A DNA stretch of 64,000 bases from Salinisphaera aquimarina (GCF_042643355.1 NZ_JBHRSS010000001.1:62001-126000), one strand, 5' to 3'. Positions 52,946-62,833 are shown, counted from the stretch's first letter. A program made the numbers and translations. The notes: generated from the sequence alone by a model not told the origin.

Positions 52946-53878
52946 ATGAATAGCAGCCACACAGGATCGACACAGTCCGGCCCGGCGGCGCCGAAGACGG
53001 CCGCCACAACGTCGGGCCGCGGATCGGGTCGTGAAACATCGTTGCACCGCTTCACCCGACGCTTCTGTGCGAACCGGATCGCGCTCGCGGCGCTGATCGT
53101 GCTCGTTCTCATGGTTCTGGGCGCGATCGCGGCACCGCTGCTCGCGCCCTACAGCCCCGATGCCATCGACGTGGTCAACCGCCTGTCCGGGCCGTCGATG
53201 TCGCACTGGCTGGGCACCGACTCGCTCGGGCGCGACACCTTGAGCCGCATCATCTACGCCGGCCGCGCGTCGCTGTTCGCGGCCACGTTCGCGGTCACCG
53301 TTGCCGTGATCCTGGGCGTGCCGTCCGGGCTGGTGGCCGGTTATTTCGGCGGCTGGGTGGACTGGCTGCTCGGCCGTACGGCCGACGTGCTGATGACGTT
53401 TCCGGCCCTGATTCTGGCGGTGGCCATCATCGCCTCGACCGGGCCGGGCTTGATCAAGGCGATGAGCGCTATCGGCCTGGTCTATGCGCCGAGGCTGTTT
53501 CGCGTGGTGCGCAGTGCCGCGCTGTCGGTGCGGGCGGAGACCTATATCGAGGCCTCGGTGAGCATCGGCACGCCCGCCGTCAACATCATCTTCCGGCGCG
53601 TGCTGCCCAACATCCTGTCGCCGCTGCTGGTGCAGATCTCGTTGCTACTGGCGTCGGCCTTGCTGGCCGAAGCCGCCCTGAGTCTGCTCGGCCTGGGCGT
53701 GATTCCGCCCACCCCCAGCTGGGGCAACATGCTCGGCCGCGGTTTTCCCGAAATCCGCTCTACCCCAGGGCTGGTGTTCTGGCCGGGGCTGGCGATCGCG
53801 ATCGCGACGCTGTCATTCAACCTGCTCGGCGACGGCCTGCGCGATGCGCTGGGCCGCGAAGTACGGAAAGGAGATTGA
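52946..53878 (+). CDS. ABC transporter permease, DppC type
   Basis: A 310-aa permease with a Ser/Thr-rich cytoplasmic tail (about 40 residues), then SHWLGTDSLGRDTLSRIIYAG, VPSGLVAGYFGGWVDWLLGR, the contact loop YIEASVSIGTPAVNIIFRRV and the end GDGLRDALGREVRKGD. The start at ATG 52946 is just after the first permease stop. The ATPase follows in 3 nt. Confidence 0.92.
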   Translation: MNSSHTGSTQSGPAAPKTAATTSGRGSGRETSLHRFTRRFCANRIALAALIVLVLMVLGAIAAPLLAPYSPDAIDVVNRLSGPSMSHWLGTDSLGRDTLSRIIYAGRASLFAATFAVTVAVILGVPSGLVAGYFGGWVDWLLGRTADVLMTFPALILAVAIIASTGPGLIKAMSAIGLVYAPRLFRVVRSAALSVRAETYIEASVSIGTPAVNIIFRRVLPNILSPLLVQISLLLASALLAEAALSLLGLGVIPPTPSWGNMLGRGFPEIRSTPGLVFWPGLAIAIATLSFNLLGDGLRDALGREVRKGD

Positions 53879-53881
53879 CGC

Positions 53882-54931
53882 ATGTCATCGATTGAATCCG
53901 CGCATGACGAACGGACACGGTCGCCCGCGGCGGCCGCGAGCAAGGACAGGCTGCTGGATGTCGACGGCCTGTCCATCGACTTCGCCACCGATCACGGCTG
54001 GGCCAACGTGGTCAACGATGTTTCCTTCGATATCGGTCACCATGAAATTCTGGGGCTGGTGGGCGAGTCCGGCTCCGGCAAGACCGTCACCGGTCTGTCG
54101 ATTCTCGGCCTCGTGCCCATGCCGCCCGGGCGGCTGTCGGGCGGCCACGTCTGGTTCGAAGGACAGGATCTGCTGACGCTGCCCGAGCGCGCACGACGCG
54201 ATATTCGCGGCAACGACATCTCCATGATCTTCCAGGAGCCGATGACCAGCCTCAATCCGGCCTTCACCATCGGCGACCAGATCAGCGAAACCGTGCTGCG
54301 CCATCGCGGCGGTAGTCGCCGCGCGGCCAAGCGTCGTGCCATCGAAGTGCTCGATCTGGTCGGCATCCCCAAGGCCGTCAAGCGTGTCGATGACTATCCG
54401 CATGAGTTCTCCGGCGGCATGCGCCAGCGCGCCATGATCGCGATGGCGTTGAGCTGCGAGCCCAAACTGCTGCTCGCCGACGAGCCGACCACCGCGCTCG
54501 ACGTGACCATTCAGGCCCAGATTCTGGAGTTGCTGGCGTCGATGCGCGACGAGATCGGCATGTCGATTCTGATGATCACCCACGATCTGGGCGTGGTTGC
54601 CGAGATCTGTGACCGCGTGGTGGTCATGTACGCCGGCCAGGTGGTCGAGCGCGCGCCGGCGATCGAGCTGTTCGAAACACCGGACATGCCCTACACCGAC
54701 GGTCTGCTCAAGGCGATGCCGCAGCTCGGCCCGGCCACCGGCAAGCTCGCCTCGATTCCGGGGCATACGCCCGAGCCGTGGAACATGCCGGTGGGCTGTC
54801 GTTTTCATCCGCGCTGTCCCTACGGCGAGTCCAAATGCACCCAGAGCCCGATCGAGCTTCGGCAGACCGGGCCCGAGCAGATGAGCCGCTGCGTGCGCAG
54901 CGGTGAAATCGATTTGCGAGGTATATCGTGA
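53882..54931 (+). CDS. ABC transporter ATP-binding protein, DppD type
   Basis: A 349-aa ATPase: GESGSGKTVTGLSILGLVP, FSGGMRQRAMIAMAL, LLLADEPTTALD, MITHDLGVVAEICDRV, and the oligopeptide-type C-terminal extension CRFHPRCPYGESKC. AAAGGAG precedes the ATG. It overlaps the DppF-type partner by 4 nt. Confidence 0.93.
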   Translation: MSSIESAHDERTRSPAAAASKDRLLDVDGLSIDFATDHGWANVVNDVSFDIGHHEILGLVGESGSGKTVTGLSILGLVPMPPGRLSGGHVWFEGQDLLTLPERARRDIRGNDISMIFQEPMTSLNPAFTIGDQISETVLRHRGGSRRAAKRRAIEVLDLVGIPKAVKRVDDYPHEFSGGMRQRAMIAMALSCEPKLLLADEPTTALDVTIQAQILELLASMRDEIGMSILMITHDLGVVAEICDRVVVMYAGQVVERAPAIELFETPDMPYTDGLLKAMPQLGPATGKLASIPGHTPEPWNMPVGCRFHPRCPYGESKCTQSPIELRQTGPEQMSRCVRSGEIDLRGIS

Positions 54932-56058
54932 GCGGCGAACCAGTAAACAGGACCACGCAGGGGCAGGGCATGGCGCTGCTCGAGGTCGAGCGGTTGCAGG
55001 TGACGTTTCGCAAGCACACGCTGTTCGGCGGCCGCCGGGTGGTACGGGCGGTCAACGACGTCAGCCTGCATATCGCTCCGGGCGAGACCCTGGGGCTGGT
55101 GGGCGAATCCGGCTCGGGTAAATCGACCACCGGACGCGCCATTCTCAAGCTCGTGCCGATCGAATCGGGCACTGTGCGGATCGAGGGGCAGGACATCGCG
55201 TCGGTGCGCGGCAAGGCGTTGCGCACGATCCGCTCGCAGATGCAGATGGTCTTCCAGGACCCGTATTCCTCGCTCGACCCGTCGTCGACCATCGGTGCCA
55301 GCATCAGCGAGCCGCTGCGCGTGCATCGGGCCATGACGCGTGCCCAGATGCGCGAGCGCGTCGAGGAGCTGCTCGAGCTGGTCGGGCTGCGGCCCAGCCA
55401 CGCCGACCGCTATCCCTATGAATTCTCCGGCGGCCAGCGCCAGCGCGTGGTCATCGCCCGCGCACTGGCGCTCAATCCGCGTCTGATCGTCTGCGACGAG
55501 GCCGTGTCGGCGCTCGATGTGTCGACCCAGAATCAGGTCATCAACCTGCTCGAGGATATCCGCGAGAAGCTGTCGCTGTCCTATCTGTTCATCGCCCACG
55601 ACCTGGCGGTGGTACGGCATATCTCGCACCGGGTGGCAGTGATGTATCTCGGCCATATCGTCGAGTCCGGGCCAACCCAGCGCCTGTATCAATCGCCGGC
55701 GCATCCCTATACGCAGGCGCTGCTGTCGGCCATTCCCGTGCCCAATCCGCGCAAGCGCGATCAGGCCCGGCGGATGGTGTTGCAGGGCAGTATTCCCGAT
55801 CCGTCGAATCCGCCGTCGGGCTGCCCGTTTCATACCCGCTGTCCCTACGCGATGGATGTCTGCGGCCAAAGCATGCCGCAGATGACGCCCATCGACGGCG
55901 GCGGCGAGGTGGCCTGTCATCTGCAGACCTCGGGGCCGACCTTAGGTGGCCGTTGCCTGGATGAGCTGACCCCACCGGCGCGACAGACCGAGGTTCTCGA
56001 AACGACGACTGCTCGGCCCGACGCCGTCATCAAGTGCGTCTCGACGCAACCTGCATAA
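54928..56058 (+). CDS. ABC transporter ATP-binding protein, DppF type
   Basis: A 376-aa ATPase: GESGSGKSTTGRAIL, FQDPYSSLDPSSTIG, FSGGQRQRVVIARAL, LIVCDEAVSALD (Pro of DEPTSALD replaced, DEAVSALD, as in some DppF), and CPFHTRCPYAMDVC. GTG 54928 overlaps the preceding stop; a later ATG at 54970 is possible. The tail past residue 335 is longer than usual. It completes the importer 50274-56058. Confidence 0.92.
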   Translation: MSGEPVNRTTQGQGMALLEVERLQVTFRKHTLFGGRRVVRAVNDVSLHIAPGETLGLVGESGSGKSTTGRAILKLVPIESGTVRIEGQDIASVRGKALRTIRSQMQMVFQDPYSSLDPSSTIGASISEPLRVHRAMTRAQMRERVEELLELVGLRPSHADRYPYEFSGGQRQRVVIARALALNPRLIVCDEAVSALDVSTQNQVINLLEDIREKLSLSYLFIAHDLAVVRHISHRVAVMYLGHIVESGPTQRLYQSPAHPYTQALLSAIPVPNPRKRDQARRMVLQGSIPDPSNPPSGCPFHTRCPYAMDVCGQSMPQMTPIDGGGEVACHLQTSGPTLGGRCLDELTPPARQTEVLETTTARPDAVIKCVSTQPA

Positions 56059-56073
56059 CCCGGGAGCTCGTTC

Positions 56074-57342
56074 ATGCAAGGACCGTACGCCGATATCACC
56101 GTGGTCGAATTCGGGCAGTTCGTGGTCGCGCCGTTCTGTGCCCAGATGCTCGCCGATGCGGGTGCAAGGGTGATCAAGGTCGAACCGCCGACCGGTGACT
56201 CGTACCGCTCATGGGCCGATCAGCTCGCCCCCGGCGAGACCCGTCCGTTTCTGATCAAGAATCGGGGCAAGGAAAGCATCGCCATCAATCTGGGTCATCC
56301 CGAGGCGGCGCCGGTGGTGCGTGCCCTGATCGAGATTGCGGATGTAGTGCTCGTCAATCTCAGCCCGGCCGCGATCAAACGCCGCGGGCTCGACTACGAC
56401 GCGGTTGCCGCGATCAACCCCAAAGTCATCTACGGCGCGGTGACGGCCTACGGCCAGGTCGGACCGGAGGCGCCGCTGCCGGGCATGGACGTGGTGGTGC
56501 AGGCGCGCTCGGGATTGATGAGCTCGCTCGCCGCCGAGCAGGAGGGGCTGGCTTTTCATAGCGAGGTCCAGGTTGCGGACTACACCGCCGCCATGCTGCT
56601 GTTCGGCGGTATCGGCGCCGCGCTCTATGCCCGCGAGCGCAGCGGCGTGGGGCAGTGCGTGCAGACCTCGCTGCTGGGCGGCGCGCTCGCGATTCAGAAC
56701 AACGCGCTGGCCCATGTCTACGGCCACGACGAATGGCGGCACGAGTTCGTGGACGCGCAGCTGCCCGCTCTGCGCAAGCAACGCGCGACGCACGACGAGG
56801 TCGAACAGGTCCGGCGTGATCTGCGCCCGGACCCGCCGACCCACACCGCCCATTACGGCGTGTTCGCCACCGCCGATGGCAGCATTGCGCTGGGCGCCGG
56901 CAGCGCGCCGGCTCGACGGCGTCTGGCCGCGGCGACCGGTATCGCCGCTGCGATTGCCGACGCCGACCCGATGGAGTTCGGCGCCCAGCTCAAGACGTTG
57001 CTGGTCGAACGCAGCAGTGCCGACTGGGTCGCCCTGATGCGCGAAAACGAAGTGCCGGTGGCCGAGGTGCGGCATGTGGATGAGTTGTTCTTCGATCCGC
57101 ACGTCGAGGCCGAGGGCATTCTCACCGATTACGAACACGAAACGGCGGGCCGGTATCGGGCTTTGGCGACACCGATCCGCATGAGTGCGACACCGTTCAA
57201 TCTGGCCCGTGCCGCGTCACCGTGTTTTGCCGCGCATACGCGGCCCATTCTCTCCGAACTGGGATTCGATGCGGCCGCGCTCGAACAATTGTGCGAGGCC
57301 GGCGCGGTGGTCGCAGCCGACCGGCCGAAACCGGAGGGATAG
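56074..57342 (+). CDS. Family III CoA-transferase (CaiB/BaiF/FRC type)
   Basis: A 422-aa CoA-transferase: ITVVEFGQFVVAPFCAQMLADAGARVIKVE is the standard N terminus, then GKESIAINLGHPEA, YGAVTAYGQVGPEAPLPGMD, and the nucleophile Asp169 in VQVADYTAAMLLFGGIGAALYAR, the same residue number as in formyl-CoA transferase. It moves CoA between carboxylic acids without ATP. It follows the ABC importer by 15 nt and gives the run a second activation route besides the ADP-forming ligase. Confidence 0.92.
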   Translation: MQGPYADITVVEFGQFVVAPFCAQMLADAGARVIKVEPPTGDSYRSWADQLAPGETRPFLIKNRGKESIAINLGHPEAAPVVRALIEIADVVLVNLSPAAIKRRGLDYDAVAAINPKVIYGAVTAYGQVGPEAPLPGMDVVVQARSGLMSSLAAEQEGLAFHSEVQVADYTAAMLLFGGIGAALYARERSGVGQCVQTSLLGGALAIQNNALAHVYGHDEWRHEFVDAQLPALRKQRATHDEVEQVRRDLRPDPPTHTAHYGVFATADGSIALGAGSAPARRRLAAATGIAAAIADADPMEFGAQLKTLLVERSSADWVALMRENEVPVAEVRHVDELFFDPHVEAEGILTDYEHETAGRYRALATPIRMSATPFNLARAASPCFAAHTRPILSELGFDAAALEQLCEAGAVVAADRPKPEG

Positions 57343-57469
57343 GTTCTGGTGCCGCCGTGGGCTGCGATGGCGCATCGCGGCCGCGCGATCACGCTTTCAA
57401 CGGGCTTGAGCGCCAGCGCCGACCGGGCCGTTTGGTCAACGATTTCATACACCGCCAGTGGAGATTGCC

Positions 57470-58258
57470 ATGTCGAACACCCCCAACGGACTGAGCATCG
57501 AGGTCGTCGACCGTATTGCCAAGGTCACGCTCGATCGCCCGGATCGGCTCAACGCGCTCAGCTCGGGCCTGATCTGCGATCTGATCGAGGCCTTCGACCG
57601 GTTCAGCGCGGACGACGACGTCTGGGCCGTACTCATCACCGGCAGCGGCTCGCGCGCGTTCTCCGCCGGCATCGACCTCAAGGAAATGAACGAGGCCGAT
57701 CAGTCACAGCGGGCGCCGACGCTGCCCATGCGCGGCGTGCAGCGCAACGTGTTCGAGGTGATTCTCGAATGCAGCAAACCGGTGGTGGCCGCGCTTAACG
57801 GGGTCGCGGTCGGCGGCGGCTGTGAAGTCGCGCTGGCCTGCGATATCCGGATCGCCGCCCATCACGCGCGCATCGGCCTGCCCGAAGCCAAGCGCGGTCT
57901 CGGTTCCAATTTCGGCTGTCAACTGCTGCCGCGGCTGATTCCGCGCGGTATCGCCTACGAACTGCTGTACACCGGCGAGCTGATCAGCGCGGAACAGGCC
58001 CAGCGCTGGGGCCTGGTCAACCGGGTCGTGCCCGGCGATGCGCTGGCCGAGGAGGCGATGAATTTCTGTCGCCAGCTGGTGGCGAACGCACCGCTCACGC
58101 TGCGTCGCTACAAGGCGATGATCGGCAAGGGCGGGGAGTTGCCACTGGCCGCCGCACTGCGGCTGCACGTCGGGCCCAATCCCTATCACAGCGAGGATCG
58201 CGCGGAAGGCGTGGCGGCGTTTCTGGAGAAGCGGGAACCGGTCTGGCAGGCCAAGTGA
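57470..58258 (+). CDS. Enoyl-CoA hydratase/isomerase (canonical crotonase)
   Basis: A 262-aa crotonase: NTPNGLSIEVVDRIAKVTLDRPDRLNALS, oxyanion loop AFSAGIDLKEM, GVAVGGGCEVALACDIRIA with the first catalytic Glu, and RIGLPEAKRGLGSNFG with the second. Unlike the crotonase at 49478 it keeps both, so hydration of an enoyl-CoA is plausible. ATG 57470 has GGAG at 57460; a GTG at 57458 would add four residues. Its stop overlaps the MFS start. Confidence 0.92.
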   Translation: MSNTPNGLSIEVVDRIAKVTLDRPDRLNALSSGLICDLIEAFDRFSADDDVWAVLITGSGSRAFSAGIDLKEMNEADQSQRAPTLPMRGVQRNVFEVILECSKPVVAALNGVAVGGGCEVALACDIRIAAHHARIGLPEAKRGLGSNFGCQLLPRLIPRGIAYELLYTGELISAEQAQRWGLVNRVVPGDALAEEAMNFCRQLVANAPLTLRRYKAMIGKGGELPLAAALRLHVGPNPYHSEDRAEGVAAFLEKREPVWQAK

Positions 58259-59454
58259 CGAACGCCTTGCCATCTGACGCGCCGACCGCGTTGCTCCGGC
58301 CGAGCGCCGGCGCGGTGGGTGTCGCCACGTTCACGGTGCTGCCGCTGTTTCTGGTTGGCGCGCTGGGCATTCAGCTGAGCGCGGATATCGGCGTGCCGGT
58401 GAGCGCGCTCGGCATTGCCTCGGCGGCCTTCTTCGGCTCGGGTGCGCTGGCCTCGTATTTTGCCGGCCGCGTCGCCACGGCCTATGGCGTGCGTACGACC
58501 ATGCGCGCCTCGCTGGTGCTGGTGATCATGGTCCTGCTGTTTCTGGCGGTCGGCGTGCATTCTCTTGCCGGTCTGGTGGTGATCCTCGCGCTGGGCGGCA
58601 TGGGCAATGCGCTGGCGCAACCGTCGGTGAATCTCTATCTGGCCGAACGCATAGATCGCCATCGCCAGGGCACCGCCTACGGGATCAAGCAGTCCGCCAT
58701 TCCCGTGGCCGGCATGCTGGCCGGGCTGGCGGTGCCGATCATCGGCTTGACGGTCGGCTGGCGCTGGGCGTTCGCGTTGTTCGCACTCCCGGCGGTCTTG
58801 CTGGCGATCTATACGCCGAACGCCCGGCTGGCCGTGCGTTCGACGCAGGCGGCTGCGCCGGCGTTACGGCTGCCGCGCAAGGCGCTGATGGTCATTTCGA
58901 CCGGGTCGGGGCTGGGCATGGCCGCCGGCAGTTCCCTGAGTATCTTTCTGGTGCCGGGCGCGGTCGTCGCCGGCTGGAGTCCGGGGCAGGCCGGCGTCGT
59001 ATTCGCCGGGGCCAGCATCGTGGGTGTGTCCGGTCGACTTCTGTCCGGCGTGCTCGCCGACCGGCGTGATGAAAAACATCTGCAGGCGATCGCGCTCATG
59101 CTGGTTGCCGGTGCCATCGGCTTTCTCGCCCTGGCGCTTTCTCATCAGTGGCTGTATGTGGTCGGCGCCTCGATCGCGTTCGGTTTCGGCTGGGGCTGGA
59201 CCGGACTGCTGATCCATGCGGTGGTACAGCTCAGCCCCGCGGACCCGGCCGCATCGACCGGCCTGGTCCAGGTCGGCACGTCGTCGGGGGCGGTGATCGG
59301 CCCGTTGATATTCGGATTCATTGTCGAGCATTTTTCCTACCGCGTGGCCTGGGGCGCGGCCGGGCTCGAGTTGCTGCTGGGAAGCGCCATCCTGCTGGTG
59401 GCAGCCGCGCTCACCCGCAGCACGCTTTCACCCACGTTGGCATCCACTCGCTAG
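58255..59454 (+). CDS. Major facilitator superfamily transporter
   Basis: A 399-aa protein with about 12 membrane helices. MFS marks are the loop 2-3 SYFAGRVATAYGVRTTMRAS (degenerate G-x-x-x-D-R) and the symmetric GRLLSGVLADRRDEKH in the second half. GTG 58255 overlaps the hydratase stop by 4 nt. It is the second of three carriers in the run and could export or import a pathway acid. The substrate is not predictable. Confidence 0.85.
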   Translation: MTNALPSDAPTALLRPSAGAVGVATFTVLPLFLVGALGIQLSADIGVPVSALGIASAAFFGSGALASYFAGRVATAYGVRTTMRASLVLVIMVLLFLAVGVHSLAGLVVILALGGMGNALAQPSVNLYLAERIDRHRQGTAYGIKQSAIPVAGMLAGLAVPIIGLTVGWRWAFALFALPAVLLAIYTPNARLAVRSTQAAAPALRLPRKALMVISTGSGLGMAAGSSLSIFLVPGAVVAGWSPGQAGVVFAGASIVGVSGRLLSGVLADRRDEKHLQAIALMLVAGAIGFLALALSHQWLYVVGASIAFGFGWGWTGLLIHAVVQLSPADPAASTGLVQVGTSSGAVIGPLIFGFIVEHFSYRVAWGAAGLELLLGSAILLVAAALTRSTLSPTLASTR

Positions 59455-59464
59455 GGGTTCGTCC

Positions 59465-59881
59465 ATGAACAAGCATCATGATCTGGTCAGCCGGTATTTT
59501 CATGCCTGCAGCCATCTGTCGGCGGCCGAGATCGCCGCCTATTTCTGTAGCGACGCCGTCGTGTACGACACCAATCACAGGCCGGTTACGGGCGCGGAGA
59601 CGATCGGCGCGTTCTATGTGAAGGTGCGCGACCAATGGGACGGCGCGAGCTGGCATGTGGATACGTTCATCGACGGTGTGTCGGTCGCGGCCAGTGAATG
59701 GACGATGCTCGTGCGCACCGATGGCAGCAAAAAGGCCGTGCGCGGCTCGGAGCACTACCGCTTTCGCGATGGCCTTATCGAGCAGATACGCCAGTACTGG
59801 ACCTACAACCCAGACGATATCGCCACGGCTCTCAAGGATTACCCGTATGAGGAGGATGCTCGCTTCACGAGCGAAAAATAG
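59465..59881 (+). CDS. SnoaL/NTF2-like protein
   Basis: A 138-aa alpha+beta cone protein: LVSRYFHACSHLSAAEIAAYFC, VVYDTNHRPVTGAETIGAFYVKV, SEWTMLVRTDG, GSEHYRFRDGLIEQIRQYW. The fold is used for isomerases, hydratases and ligand binding. I see no motif that selects one of these. It starts 10 nt after the MFS gene. An Asp and His near residues 40-43 (DTNH) could be active-site residues. Confidence 0.75.
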   Translation: MNKHHDLVSRYFHACSHLSAAEIAAYFCSDAVVYDTNHRPVTGAETIGAFYVKVRDQWDGASWHVDTFIDGVSVAASEWTMLVRTDGSKKAVRGSEHYRFRDGLIEQIRQYWTYNPDDIATALKDYPYEEDARFTSEK

Positions 59882-59931
59882 TACTGAATCAAAGTGTTGC
59901 ATTACAAGAATAGCGATTCGAGGAGAGAGAA

Positions 59932-60924
59932 ATGTTCAACAGAAACACTCTGGCCCTGATGGCAGTCGCCTGTTCGGCAGCGTTGCTGCCCTGTGCGTCG
60001 GCCGTGGCGGAAAACTGGAACGCCTACACGTATATCAACACCCCGGTGATGACCGCGGGCTCGATGATGCAGAAGATCACCCAGCAGGTGACCGAGCAGA
60101 CCGACGGCGACCTGACCGTGCGAATGCATTTCGGCGGTTCCTTGCCGATACAGGCCACCAACATCACCCAGTCGGTGAGCCGCGGTGGCACGATCCAGTT
60201 GGCTGACGACGGTTTTCCGTATGGCAACGTCCCGATCGCCGGCATTCTCAATCTGCCGTTGCTGCTGACCAGCGAAGCGGACTTCGACAAGGCGGTCGAC
60301 GTCATGCGGCCCGCGCTGGAAAAGGCGTTCGCGGCGCGGGGCATCCAGATTCTGGCGATCTACCATTATCCGCAACAGGTGGCCTGGTCCAGCAAGAAAC
60401 TGACGTCGCTGGCCGATATGGCCGGCAGCAAGATGCGCGTGTCATCGCCGCAGCAGGCGGCCTTCGTGCGCGCCTTCGGTGGCACTCCGGTCACCATCGG
60501 CACGCCGGAGGTGGCACCGGCGTTGCAACGGGGCGTGGTCGACGGTGTGTTCACCGCAAGTTCGGGCGGTGCGCGCACCTGGAAGGACCTGCTCAACTAC
60601 AGCTATCGCCTGGGCCCGAACTATTTCGCGTCATTTGTTCTCGTCAACAAGAAAGCCTTCGATGCGCTCGATCCGAAACTCCAGAAGACGCTGGAGAGTG
60701 TCGTGCAGAAGAATGCCGACTGGGGTACCACGCAGATGCGCAAGGAGGAACAGACCCTCACCGACGAGATGCAGTCCGAGGGTATGACCGTGACCGCGGC
60801 CAGCGCCGAGGACACGCAGCAGGGCGTCGAGAAGATGTCGTCCTACTGGGAGGAGTGGGCCAGCGACCAGGGAGCGCCCACTCAGGCGCTTCTCAAGAAA
60901 GTTCGCGCCGCGATCGACAAGTAG
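59932..60924 (+). CDS. TRAP transporter solute-binding protein (DctP family)
   Basis: A 330-aa periplasmic protein with signal peptide (cut near SAVAE, residue 25). It has DLTVRMHFGGSLPIQATNI, the conserved region DMAGSKMRVSSPQQAAFVRAFGGTPVTI with the carboxylate-binding Arg, and GVVDGVFTASSGGARTW. GAGGAGAGA precedes the ATG. It is the receptor of the importer with 60937 and 61488. The divergent sequence compared with the DctP at 4919 suggests a different ligand. Confidence 0.92.
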   Translation: MFNRNTLALMAVACSAALLPCASAVAENWNAYTYINTPVMTAGSMMQKITQQVTEQTDGDLTVRMHFGGSLPIQATNITQSVSRGGTIQLADDGFPYGNVPIAGILNLPLLLTSEADFDKAVDVMRPALEKAFAARGIQILAIYHYPQQVAWSSKKLTSLADMAGSKMRVSSPQQAAFVRAFGGTPVTIGTPEVAPALQRGVVDGVFTASSGGARTWKDLLNYSYRLGPNYFASFVLVNKKAFDALDPKLQKTLESVVQKNADWGTTQMRKEEQTLTDEMQSEGMTVTAASAEDTQQGVEKMSSYWEEWASDQGAPTQALLKKVRAAIDK

Positions 60925-60936
60925 GGCGCACCGGGC

Positions 60937-61491
60937 ATGCAAGGCGCAACCGACGGGCGCGATCGTCAACGGCGCGCGATCGCGAGCCTCTGTCTTGCCG
61001 TCGAAAAACTGATCGCGGGGGCCTGTGCGATTGCATGTGCCCTCGCGCTGACGGTGATGGCGGTGGGCATCGTGGCCGAGATCGTGGCGCGTAACGTGTT
61101 CGATTATTCGTTTCTGAGTGTCGACGAGGTGTCCGGCTATCTGCTGGTCGCCGTCATATTTCTGGGACTGGCAGTGGCCGTTCACGACAACGCCCTGTTT
61201 CGGGTGGAGATCCTGACCGAGCGCCTGTCGGCCTCGAAGGCGCGAATGCTTGATTGGCTACTGTCGCTGGTGTTCATCGGCTTTGTGCTGGTTCTGGACT
61301 ACCAGTGTTTCCAGCTGGCCATGGACTCCCTGAACGGCAGCTACAGCGCACCGACCCTGCTGGGCACGCCGCTGTATATTCCCCAGCTGCTGATGCCGAT
61401 CGGGTTGAGTGCGACGGCGTTGATTCTGGTGCTGAGAGTAGTGCGGCTGTCGATTGCGCGATCGGACCCGCAACCGGAGGTAGGACGATGA
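60937..61491 (+). CDS. TRAP transporter small permease (DctQ family)
   Basis: A 184-aa protein with four membrane helices: VMAVGIVAEIVARNVFDYSFLSVDEVSGYLL, then FLGLAVAVHDNALFRVEILTERL, and a tail PLYIPQLLMPIGLSATALIL. It overlaps the large permease start by ATGA and follows the receptor gene by 12 nt. Confidence 0.88.
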   Translation: MQGATDGRDRQRRAIASLCLAVEKLIAGACAIACALALTVMAVGIVAEIVARNVFDYSFLSVDEVSGYLLVAVIFLGLAVAVHDNALFRVEILTERLSASKARMLDWLLSLVFIGFVLVLDYQCFQLAMDSLNGSYSAPTLLGTPLYIPQLLMPIGLSATALILVLRVVRLSIARSDPQPEVGR

Positions 61492-62804
61492 GTCTGATCG
61501 TCGAGGCCCTTTTCCTGTTCGGCGCCTTTCTTGTGTTGCTGCTGCTGGGCGTCTGGGTGCCGCTGGCCATCGGCTTGGCCGGGCTGTTCAACCTGTGGCT
61601 GACCAGCGGCTTTGGCAGTTTTCAGGGCATGGCGCTGGCGCTCTGGGGCGGCACGAACAGTTTTACCTTGACCGCGATACCGCTGTTCATCCTGATGGCC
61701 GAGTTTCTGCTGCAGGCAGGGCTGAGCTTTCGGGTATACCGCGGGCTCGCCCGTCTGGTGAAGCGATTGCCGGGTGGGCTGCTGCAGACCAATATCGTGG
61801 GCTGCGCGATATTCGCGGCCATAACCGGCTCGAGCGTGGCCACGGCGGCCAGTATCGGCACGGTCGGTATTCCGGAGTTGCTCAAGCGCGATTACGACCG
61901 CAGTCTGTCGGTCGGCACGATCGCCGCCGGCGGCACTCTGGGTATTCTGATCCCGCCCAGCATTGCCATGATCATCTATGGCTCCTTCACCAATCTTTCG
62001 GTCGCCAAACTGTTCATGGCGGGGCTGCTGCCGGGTATCGTGCTGGCGCTGCTGTTCATGCTCTATGTCGGCGTGCGCGCCCTCATCAACCCGGCGCTGG
62101 CGCCCAGTGGCGATGAGCCGGGTGAAATCGAAGCGGGCGATCAAGGCGTTCTCGCCACGCTCAATGATCTGTTGCCGTTCGCGGTGCTGATCGGTCTGGT
62201 GCTGGGTTCACTCTACTTCGGCTATGCCACACCCACCGAATCGGCGGCGCTGGGCTGTGTGCTCAGCGCGATCATCGCGTGGACCTGGGGCGACATGAAT
62301 CGAGCGGTTCTGACGCGTGTCTTTCGCCGTACGATCAGTGTCAGCGCCTCCATCCTGGCGATCGTGTTCGCGGCCTATATCTTTTCCTACAGCGTCAGCC
62401 TGTCGGGGCTGGGGAGTGACGTGGCGACCTGGCTTGGCGGGCTGGAACTGAGCCGGCTCGAGTTCATCATCCTGCTGTTCGTGTTCTACACGCTGCTCGG
62501 TTGTCTGGTGGACAGCATCAGCATGATCGTGATGACGATCCCGGTGCTGTACCCGGTGCTCGGCGTGTACGGCTTCGACGGCATCTGGTTCGGCGTGATT
62601 CTGGTGCTGCTGATAGAACTCGGACAAATCACGCCGCCGATGGGGCTCAATCTGTTTGTCATCCAGGGGGTCTGGGACGGACGCCTGGGCGAGATCGTGC
62701 GTGGTGTCCTGCCGTTCTACGGCCTGATCATCCTGATGATTCTGATCGTGACCCTGCTGCCCAGCCTTGCCCTGTGGTTGCCGTCACACATGACCGTGCG
62801 CTGA
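61488..62804 (+). CDS. TRAP transporter large permease (DctM family)
   Basis: A 438-aa protein with about 12 membrane helices: FTLTAIPLFILMAEFLLQAGL, GCAIFAAITGSSVATAASIGTVGIPEL, GTLGILIPPSIAMIIYGSF, and LGQITPPMGLNLFVIQGV near the end. The start ATG 61488 lies in the ATGA overlap with DctQ; CCGGAGG is upstream. It forms a TRAP system with the two previous genes. Confidence 0.92.
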   Translation: MSLIVEALFLFGAFLVLLLLGVWVPLAIGLAGLFNLWLTSGFGSFQGMALALWGGTNSFTLTAIPLFILMAEFLLQAGLSFRVYRGLARLVKRLPGGLLQTNIVGCAIFAAITGSSVATAASIGTVGIPELLKRDYDRSLSVGTIAAGGTLGILIPPSIAMIIYGSFTNLSVAKLFMAGLLPGIVLALLFMLYVGVRALINPALAPSGDEPGEIEAGDQGVLATLNDLLPFAVLIGLVLGSLYFGYATPTESAALGCVLSAIIAWTWGDMNRAVLTRVFRRTISVSASILAIVFAAYIFSYSVSLSGLGSDVATWLGGLELSRLEFIILLFVFYTLLGCLVDSISMIVMTIPVLYPVLGVYGFDGIWFGVILVLLIELGQITPPMGLNLFVIQGVWDGRLGEIVRGVLPFYGLIILMILIVTLLPSLALWLPSHMTVR

Positions 62805-62833
62805 CAGTTCTGATCGTAGAGGAGCGTGTGCCG

